From: Patiria pectinifera
Taxonomy: Eukaryota; Echinodermata; Asteroidea; Valvatida; Asterinidae
Reading direction: 5' to 3'
DNA: 64,000 nt
NCBI GenBank assembly: GCA_029964075.1
Contig: CM057129.1
Span: forward strand, 13,755,430 to 13,819,429
Shown: piece after piece, positions 57,130-64,000 of the stretch
How the letters are laid out: the number at the start of each line of letters is the position of its first letter
How positions within the stretch are numbered: the stretch's first letter is position 1
Made by a program: the position numbers and the translations under genes
Notes under the pieces: model-generated
What the model saw: only the letters and a program-made list of their open reading frames with translations
The model's database searches: none
Told to the model about the DNA's origin: nothing

Positions 57130-57250
57130 GATAGGCGCATAACTCCAGCTATAATGCTTATCGCATTTAGACTCAAGCTAGACCCGTGAACGTGGCTTGT
57201 AAACTACGCCACGTTCACGGGTCTAGACTCAAGCTAGTAATGCGCCTATC
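57130..57250. repeat. Hairpin flanked by a 14-bp direct repeat
   Basis: GACCCGTGAACGTGGC (57,181) pairs perfectly with GCCACGTTCACGGGTC (57,208) around an 11-bp loop. TAGACTCAAGCTAG lies on both sides in direct orientation. Farther out, GATAGGCGCA (57,130) and TGCGCCTATC (57,241) are inverted. Confidence 0.75.
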
Positions 57251-57737
57251 AAAAAGTCTGGTTCCAAGAGTCAAAGGATCCTGAAGTTGAATAATATTAG
57301 TAATAAGGTTAGGGAACCAGACTGTCCACTTTCAGTTTCTGTTGGTAATGTTAATTATTGTTAAGCCAGGGTTTCAATTTTAAGTTAACCTGTTTGACGG
57401 TGAATATCCCCTCCAATTCTTTAAACTAGTAAAGAAATCCATAGGTCATCTGGTCATGTATAAAAGTGAGAAGTTAGATGCACATTCAACAGGGGTGTGA
57501 AATCTCAGCTTTTAAAGCTGATTTCAGCTTTTTGTTGTTTTGGATTTCAGCTCTTTTCCCTCACTTGCTGTGTACAAAAGTATAGGAGATTTCCAAAGTT
57601 CAGCTTTTTTTAACACCTTTTTCAGCTGTTTCAGCTATTTTCAGCTAGGTCACTCACACCCCTGATTCAAGTATATTGTTGACTTTATTTTCAATTAGCT
57701 GTCATTGGTGCAATATTTTGTTAGTCATTTTCCTCAG
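57251..57737. other. Upstream of the CTC1-like gene, TTTCAGCT-rich
   Basis: Between 57,505 and 57,650 the motif TTTCAGCT recurs about six times in short pyrimidine-rich text. Each copy looks like a splice acceptor. The region may include an untranslated exon, which cannot be defined from sequence alone. Confidence 0.45.
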
Positions 57738-60700
57738 ATGGATCACCGACCTAGTGTGTGGGAGACAGCAGCTGAACATGCACTAAGTCATTTGGCTGTC
57801 GGTAACAAGCAGGAGTCTTCAAATGAAACCAGCAAACTACACCCAACACAAATCAAAGGCCTGCTTGAAGGTAGACAGTGCTGTTTATGGAGTTGGAGGG
57901 GGGGGGTGGTGTATAGTTTCCCCCTGCTCTTTTTAACCAATATTACAAAATTTTTTTAAGGTTGCCTGCTTTGAAGATTGTCCCAATTGGTATCAGATGG
58001 TATCTAGCCCTCCTTTTTCGATTTTGCAGCGGCTACCTTCCAGCATGGGCGTAAATGGGGGGGGGGGGGGGGGGGGGGATAGGGAGAATAAATCCCCCCT
58101 TTTTTTATGGCTGGTCGCCTAACCTGCATTGGAAAAATACAATTTTTCTTGAAGATGTCAACACACCAGGAGCCACACTTTTATAGGATGCTTTAGACTG
58201 TCATTCCCTAACAATCCAGTAAGGTATTTCGTGTTACTTTGATTATTTCGTTTTTTGATGTTTGCAAATGTTGTATCTTCCCTTTAAAAGCACGAAAGGT
58301 TTACTCATGCCTATCTAGGAAATACAGACCCATTGCCCTCTGAGTCTGCCCTGATGCATAATGTCTGCTTCCAAAGCTGCCAAAATACCAATTTTGAGTT
58401 TTCAAATCATGACCGTAGTATTGTTGGTTAAGTGGGGTATTTTTAATTTGTTTTCCTTTCAAAAAAGGTTCTTGGTTGAATACTGAGCCCTCTGCATTCA
58501 GCCATAAGTGCATCACTGTAAAAGAGCTTGAAGGTTTTTCACAAGTTGGTCACAGTCACACGAAGAATGCCAGATGTCTTCAGCGTCATTCTACTCCTCG
58601 GAATCTTGTTGGGAAAACAGGTATTTTCTTTGCCTTAGCCCTGCACTCCCCCAAACCATACTTCCCGTTATTCCCTGTATCGCCCCAAACCATCCTGCCT
58701 GTTACCCTCTGTACTGCGCAAACCACCTGCTTGTTACTCCCTGTACCACCCATAACTGCCCTGCCTATTACTTCACGTACAACCCTAAGAGCTATATTAA
58801 ATTACTACAGTGCTAACTCGTCGTTCTGCGCGTGGAGACGCTTTAAAGCCGTCCTGGGCGCAGACATTTTGAATTCATGTGCGTGTTTGTAGAACATAAT
58901 GAAATTAGATGGATTTTGAAAGTGTACTGTACGTGCAACGCGCAAGTAGAACATACGCAAACAACTTAAGGGTGTCATTGACGGTTAAAAAAAAAACCGT
59001 AATGGCAAAAAGCATCTGCAGCAAATACGCGCACGCGTTTTACTGTTTGCGTAGAGCAAAATGACACGCTCATTTGCTGATCGTGCATTTCGGTTTTGAG
59101 TGTTTTGGCTTCAATACCGCACCGGTTTGGAATACAAATGCAGATATGCAAATAGCCGTACAAAAACCGTGCAAAATTTCTAGGTCTCCATAGGTTTGTG
59201 CACAAACATGGATGCGCCCATCAGGCATTACTTTGTACACGAAGTTAACGCTCTAGTAATTTAATATATCTCTAGGGTACCACCCCAAACCACCCTGCCT
59301 AGACCTGTTACTAACATTATTGACCCTCCAATATGAGAGTCATTTCCAGTTGTGTTTTTTGTTACTCAAATATTGCATACCTTTTGATGTGAGGCATTTG
59401 TATTTTGTTTCGCTTAGGCTTGAAACCAACAACAAATGCCCAATCCTTTCTTGTGGCCTGGCTGACTACATCACCAATCCTCCCTTGTAAGAATGAAGGA
59501 GACAAGAGACAGGTTCCAACGACCGGAGAGGATAAACTGTACCTCAAAGATGACACCGGAGCTGTGCATTGCCAGGTATATGTCTTTTACTCTAACCCTC
59601 AATCCTCCAAAATCTTCCAAAATCCTCCAGGCGGTTTTGGAGGATTTTGGAGGATTGAGGCTGAATGGCAAAAAAGTGTCGGTTGATTTTGGAGGATGCA
59701 TCGTGTCGAGTTTGTAGGCTGTACCCTGCATTGTTTCTGTTCAGCCATGCATAATTGAGCTCTGCGTTATGCTCGATAACATCCGCACTGCTTCTGAATG
59801 TCATCGGCACTGCCTCAACCCATTAACAGTGATTTTGAAGGATTGAGGCAACGGTCACCCCTCCGCGGAACAAATTCAAGAAATAATGGATGATTTTGGA
59901 GGATTGAGGCTGAGTCCAATGTTTACATTATTATTATTATTATTATTATTAATCATTTCTGGTAATGAAACCAAGGATTCCTCAAAAGCGCCCTAGGCAC
60001 TGTAGCTCGCAAGCCTGAAGAAACCTGTGGAGGAAGACAATGAGAAGAAGTTACAGTTTTAGAGGCGGGAGGAATAGCCCAGACGAATATTCTGGGGAAA
60101 ACCCACGGAATCAGGCAGGGGCTGAAAACCCAATCCACATATTGGCGCAGGCGGGAATCGAACCCGGGTCACAGCGGTGGAAGGCGAGGAAAGTACCGCT
60201 ACGCCAACCTGACTCCCCCATGGTGGCAGTTGGAGGATTTTACAGGATTGAGGATGGTTCCTAGCCAAAGGGGCCTAGGGGGTTAGGGTTAGCCTTTGAA
60301 AGCAATGTATTATTAAAATATATCCAGGCTTTATTCACTTTACTGCTAGCATTGTCCATGGTGGTCTCGGTTTCAATCCGCCCAGGCATGCACGATCCGC
60401 ATGCCAGTGTAATACCGCGCAGACGCCAGCATTGCTGTCCATACGTACGTCAACCGCTAGTCTGACAGACTACGTTGACGAACCTATAACCTGCACTGCT
60501 GCTGTCCGTACTGTACTACGTTTGCCTATCTCTACCCAGGAGTATAAATGGGTACCTGCCAGGACGGAGATCACATTGAATCTTGAGCTGCTGTGGAAAA
60601 ATGGTCTCATGGCCTGCTGAACAGGGGTAGTAATTGTGAAAAGAACTTTGGTAAACAAGTGCAATGAAGCACCACATGAATTATTATTATGTTGTTGCTG

Positions 60701-61448
60701 TTATCCTATGTTGATTGTTTCCTTGAAGGTTGCAGTTTGTCATTGGGATTGGCTCAACCAGGCTTTGTTGATTCCCTGTTGGAATGTTATACCAGGTATG
60801 ATACATTTGAACAATCGCTTCCTTCAACAATTTGATTGCGTTTGGAAATTCGCTTTCTAATAGGATACATTATATCAAGAGGATGAAGACATACAATCAT
60901 TCCATCCGCCCAAATGTCGAAGACGAGGCAAGCCTAGTAAAGCTGGTCCCAGAGTGCACAACATTTTATTCAATTGATTCAGAATGTCGATTCACTGGAA
61001 ATCTCTTCATGCATCTGGTCTTCACAATGTGCTGGCATTAGTCCAATTTATTGGCGTTATGGGGTAATTCTATACAACAGCACTGCCCAGTTCTCTTCAC
61101 CAGCCTATTAAAGTCACAAGTTGCGGGGAGTCAGTCAGTCAGTCAGTCAGTCAGTCAGTCTCTAAGATAGGTACAAATAGGACGCTAGGCTATGAGCAAC
61201 AATACGTCTCCTTTTTTAGGGAGGAGGGGGATCTGGTCAAAATCCTACGGTGTCGTTTTTTTTTTCAGTAACTGATATTTTTGTTTGTTCCAAGGCACGG
61301 ATGCAAGGGTGCAGAGATTGGTTGAAATCTGCCCTCGCTGCACCCCCGTGGTCATCTCCAGGGTAGCCCCGGAACCCCCCAGAGTGCCTCAGCAACAGCA
61401 GACGGTATCTGTAGCTGCAGCAGCACAGCTGCTTCACAGTCATGACAG
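57738..61448 (+). CDS. CTC1: CTC1-like CST complex subunit, 5' part, five coding exons
   Basis: CTC1 is the large OB-fold subunit of CST (CTC1-STN1-TEN1), which recruits DNA polymerase alpha-primase to telomeres and stalled forks. Exons: 57738-57870, 58468-58620, 59418-59575, 60729-60795, 61295-61448; phases 1, 1, 0, 1 match and a phase-2 donor ends the last, so the gene continues past the window (~221 codons seen). The strongest resemblance is the OB-fold segment DKLYLKDDTGAVHCQ joined to WLNQALLIPCWNVIP, which parallels the vertebrate CTC1 pattern of D-x-TG-x2-C followed by W-L...FP-x-W. The start ATG directly follows an acceptor-like TTTTCCTCAG, so a 5' untranslated exon is likely. No further exon is confidently visible up to 64,000. 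Introns hold a minisatellite, R1, a GGATTTTG repeat and a SINE. Confidence 0.75.
58055..58085 (+). repeat. G tract in CTC1-like intron 1
   Basis: About 20 consecutive G near 58,059-58,078. Length of such tracts is prone to assembly error. Confidence 0.85.
58640..58790 (+). repeat. Minisatellite, second locus of the CCCTGTACC family
   Basis: About four units such as CCCTGTATCGCCCCAAACCA and CCTGCCTGTTACCC, matching 8128-8270. It starts 20 bp after exon 2 of the CTC1-like gene. Confidence 0.7.
58840..59260 (-). repeat. Dispersed repeat R1, copy 3, inverted
   Basis: Reverse complement matches 21130-21600, including GAAATGCACGATCAGCAAAT and ATTTGCATATCTGCATTTGT, and begins CTAGAGCGTTAACTTCGTG. 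In CTC1-like intron 2. Confidence 0.75.
59590..60290. repeat. GGATTTTGGAGGATTGAGG repeat, second locus, split by a SINE
   Basis: Inverted CCTCCAAAATC and GGAGGATTTTGGAGGATTGA units near 59,600-59,660, then copies at 59,830, 59,890 and 60,235. It ends GGGGCCTAGGGGGTTAGGGT, like 7,010-7,025. The SINE at 59933-60218 interrupts it, which dates the SINE as younger. Confidence 0.75.
59933..60218 (-). mobile_element. tRNA-derived SINE, near full length, in CTC1-like intron 3
   Basis: Minus strand: GTTGGCGTAGCGGTA (A-box), CCCGGGTTCGATTCCC (B-box), body CCAATATGTGGATTGGGTTT and GAATATTCGTCTGGGCTATT, and an (AAT)n tail at 59,933-59,950. Same family as 7075-7338, but less decayed. Confidence 0.85.
60529..60572 (+). 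repeat. SINE tail fragment
   Basis: CTACCCAGGAGTATAAATGG, then GTACCTGCCAGGACGGAGAT, corresponds to the CACCCAGGAGTATAAGTGGG block of the SINE at 63243-63535. It looks like an exon start (CCCAG then an open stretch) but is repeat-derived. Confidence 0.6.
61131..61160 (+). repeat. (CAGT)n microsatellite
   Basis: Seven to eight consecutive CAGT units in CTC1-like intron 4. Confidence 0.9.
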
Positions 61449-61600
61449 GTACAGTTGAAACACTTGATATCAATAGGCCGTATTTCTGGATGCATGAGGG
61501 TCCGGGTGCTGTAACGATGTATTTTTGGGGGTGCAACCAGAAATGACTCCCAAGTTATTCACTATGTATATGACAATAAAGCTTTGCATGGCGGTTGAGA
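61449..61600. other. Start of CTC1-like intron 5
   Basis: Short intronic spacer between the last visible exon and the foldback element; nothing else seen. Confidence 0.5.
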
Positions 61601-61948
61601 TAAAGTAGAACGATTGCGGGTAGCACCACGTGGAAATAATCTCTTCTTGGAAGAAGTGTGGTTCTGAAAAGAACCGGTAGGTCGAGTGTCGAACTTGACG
61701 TTTCGGACGGTGTGCTCTGTCTGTCCTCAGGAGGGTGAGTGATGGACTGTGGATGATGCTGGAGGCTTTATGGCTGTGCGTGTGCAGTGGGATGTGATTG
61801 CTGGATGCTTGTGCGCTGGGGTGTGTTAGATGCAGGATGCAGGATGCATGAGTTATGCACTCAACCAACCAATTCTTTTCAGAACCACACTTCTTCCAAG
61901 AAGAGATTACTTTCCACGCGGTGTTACCCGCAATCTTTCTACTTTATT
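61601..61948. mobile_element. 348-bp foldback element with ~88-bp inverted arms
   Basis: Left arm TAAAGTAGAACGATTGCGGG, then ATCTCTTCTTGGAAGAAGTG, GTGGTTCTGAAAAGAACC. The right arm is the inverse: CAGAACCACACTTCTTCCAA, GTGTTACCCGCAATCTTTCT, ACTTTA. The spacer has GGATGC repeats (61,800-61,850). A related single arm is at 51151-51245. No transposase; best read as a non-autonomous DNA element. Confidence 0.8.
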
Positions 61949-63242
61949 CACTATGACCGTGTCCGAATTACTTAGCTATGGCTGGAAAAAAACAGATGGG
62001 TCTTTGGGAAGTGGCTGCAGCCACTTCCATTGGCACGTGTGTAATTTCCAACCGTAACTATGTAATTCAGATGCGGCATTTTAAGTTTGAAAGTTGCCGT
62101 ATTTCAAAAATTACATTTTGTTATTTACAATCTTTACCTTTTAGATTGAAGTAAAGCTGCTAAAAACACTTCAGCAAACAGGATATTTCACATGTTGTAG
62201 CACTGAAAATGGCATTAAAGTGCGGGCATTCGCTCAGAAATATGGCTTATTGTAAAGTTTGACGGTGGAGCGTCGAGTTCAAGGCATGACTGGCAACACT
62301 GTGACAAAAGTTTTCAAGTAAAAATTTAACAAAAAATTGGGAAAAAATTAAATAAAAGGGGATTCAAAACAGTACTACTGAACATTTGATCCTTCATTAC
62401 AGCTAATGAGTCATGAAGCAGTGCATAGGGCACCGGCAAAGTAGATTCTACGTAAATTTAGTTTTAGTTCTACTCAACACTGCCAAAAAAGGAATAAATC
62501 TAGGTGCCAGTTTTCATAGAAATGTGTACCCATTTTACCCATCTTTTGGATCGGCCAATGGAATTTAGCCAATGAATTTGGCCAATTGTTTGATGTGAAA
62601 ACCCAAGCTGTGTAAACATCCTACTTCATGTCAATCTGTCAAGGGCTAAAGTGCTTGTGTCCTTTAGCAAGCTACTTTTCTGCAACCAGTTCACCCTGAA
62701 GATTTGTTAGTCCCACTGCTCAACCATTGGCTGTTGGCTCTAGACTAATTAGAGACATTGGCCCAATACGTGATAATGCAAAAAATAGTGAACTACGAAG
62801 CAACATATTCAATTCAATTCAATTCAATTCAATATTACATTTATTTCCATACTGAACAATAACATAACAGAAAGCAAAATACAATATTGTGGAGGCACAA
62901 TCCTAATAAGCCAAGGCTTGTAGCGGAGCGCCTTTAGAAGAGAAAACAAAGACATGAAATAATTAAATAGTTAATGAATTAAGTCCTGGACAAAGATAAA
63001 CAAGAGGACAATATGATCTGACCAGAAACAAATATACTTACATGTCTTTAAATAATTTTGGCAACAACGTATCATTTTCTTTATCATGCAGTTCTAAGGG
63101 AAGAGTTAACCAAATCACCATAACAGGGATAGTGGTTTGCAAGAGTCCAATCATTAGGTGAGTACCAATCTTGAAATAGTTGAAATCAAACTGGTTTTTG
63201 CAAGTTCTTTCATAATTAAGTTGTTATCAAAACTTTTAATTT
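61949..63242. other. Intron 5 of the CTC1-like gene, no exon found
   Basis: AT-rich sequence with a (CAATT)n microsatellite at 62,809-62,833. No ORF-like exon with matching phase was recognised. Confidence 0.5.
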
Positions 63243-63535
63243 GGGGGGTCATGGCTAGTGGTTAGCATTCGTGACTCATGGTCGAAGGGTCAGGGTTTTT
63301 TTAAATCCAGCTGCTGGCCATGTGTTGTGTCCTTGGGCAAGCCACTTCATCCCCACTTGCCTCTCTCCACCCAGGAGTATAAGTGGGTACCGGCAGTAGC
63401 TGGGGAGTAACCTGTGATGGACTGGCATGCCATTTCAGGGGGAATAGAAAATATTCTCAGTCGTTTCATGCCAAGAAAACCAGGGATAAACACTGGCCTG
63501 ATGAGCCATATGGGCTCCGGACAGACTTTACTTAA
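63243..63535 (+). mobile_element. tRNA-derived SINE
   Basis: GGTCATGGCTAGTGGTTAGC (A-box region), a mutated B-box (GGTCAGGGTTTTTTTAAATC), then GTGTCCTTGGGCAAGCCACT and CTCCACCCAGGAGTATAAGT. Same family as 9630-9955. Confidence 0.75.
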
Positions 63536-63664
63536 GTAACTTTACAAAAGTTTCAAGAATGAGCTTTTTATTGTAAATGAAAGAATAAAATGGTGACATT
63601 GAATGTGTTGGCTTTGACTTAGGTTTGGGGTAAAGTGGGATGACAAACGATGGTGTTTATTTGG

Positions 63665-63895
63665 GGGCATGTTTGTGCTGGTCTCAGAGGGTCAGCCTAG
63701 TGTTCTCTTTGCACCTGTTTCTGGGACTGACTGACTGACTCGCTGACTGCCACTTGTGAGCCGGGCAGTGCTATTGTATAGGAATACCCCATAATGCCAA
63801 CAAAAGCACTAAATCCTGCCCATTGTGTACAATAGATGCATGAAAAGACTTCCAGTGAATAGCCATTCTGAATCCATTGCATAGAAATTTGTGAG
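63665..63895 (+). repeat. Dispersed repeat with CTGACTGA core, copy 2
   Basis: Same as 7640-7890: GTCAGCCTAGTGTTCTCTTT, GACTGACTGACTGACTCG, GGGCAGTGCTATTGTATAGG, ATGCATGAAAAGACTTCC. Confidence 0.75.
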
Positions 63896-64000
63896 TCCTA
63901 GAACCAGCCTTAGGCTTGCTTTGTCTTGTTTAAGGAGTTTTTTGTGAACAACAGATTTGCATAATCCCAATGAGTTTTCCTTTTTTTTTTTTTTTTGAAT

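Noticed and set aside
60539..60620. Possible CTC1-like exon (EYKWVPARTEITL...)
   Set aside because: It reaches a stop within 28 codons and its start is SINE tail sequence; joining exon 59418-59575 directly to 60729 keeps phase and the OB-fold pattern.

Overview
The window is nuclear DNA from an animal. Genes are split into short exons with GT-AG introns, the DNA between them is packed with SINEs, MITEs, a truncated LINE, minisatellites and long C/G or A/T tracts, and the recognisable proteins are animal ones. Gene content and repeat style suggest a marine invertebrate deuterostome (echinoderm, hemichordate or cephalochordate). This is an inference; no sequence here fixes the species.

Layout. 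(1) About 1.4-10.1 kb, + strand: a complete eight-exon survival motor neuron gene (SMN, 323 aa). Its introns are full of repeats. (2) 12.07-14.92 kb, - strand: a complete three-exon SERF gene (70 aa), tail-to-tail with SMN. Its promoter and seven-base coding first exon are duplicated about 650 bp upstream. (3) 17,538-43,561: a 26,024-bp element with terminal inverted repeats starting TGTCACGCCCCAAC and a GCGC tetranucleotide on both sides. It carries one + strand gene that I could assemble as 15 exons, all in matching phase, encoding about 2,032 aa: HHCC zinc finger, DDE integrase core, about 990 aa of tandem repeats, GPY/F-like domain, CXC cysteine motif, OTU-type cysteine protease and PHD finger. 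The best family fit is a Ginger1-type cut-and-paste transposon, whose transposase resembles retroelement and KRBA2-like integrases. (4) Intron 11 of that gene holds about 23.5 copies of a 187-bp satellite. Every unit contains the CCCAACTATAGTTGGG-type palindromes that build the element's own termini. (5) 43.7-48.6 kb: composite tandem repeats and MITEs. (6) 49.3-51.15 kb, - strand: a 5'-truncated CR1/Jockey-like LINE. (7) 52.57-55.42 kb, + strand: a complete four-exon BTB-BACK-Kelch gene (668 aa). (8) 57.74-61.45 kb, + strand: the first five visible coding exons of a CTC1-like gene (CST telomere-replication complex), which runs off the window.

The host genes (snRNP assembly, a small aggregation-modifying protein, a ubiquitin-ligase adaptor, a telomere factor) are not a functional unit. 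SMN-SERF adjacency is notable because the human orthologues are also neighbours at 5q13. The best candidate for an undescribed system is the 26-kb element: a possibly intact giant transposon whose transposase is fused to a deubiquitinase-like protease and a chromatin-reader finger, and which carries an internal array of terminus-like sites.
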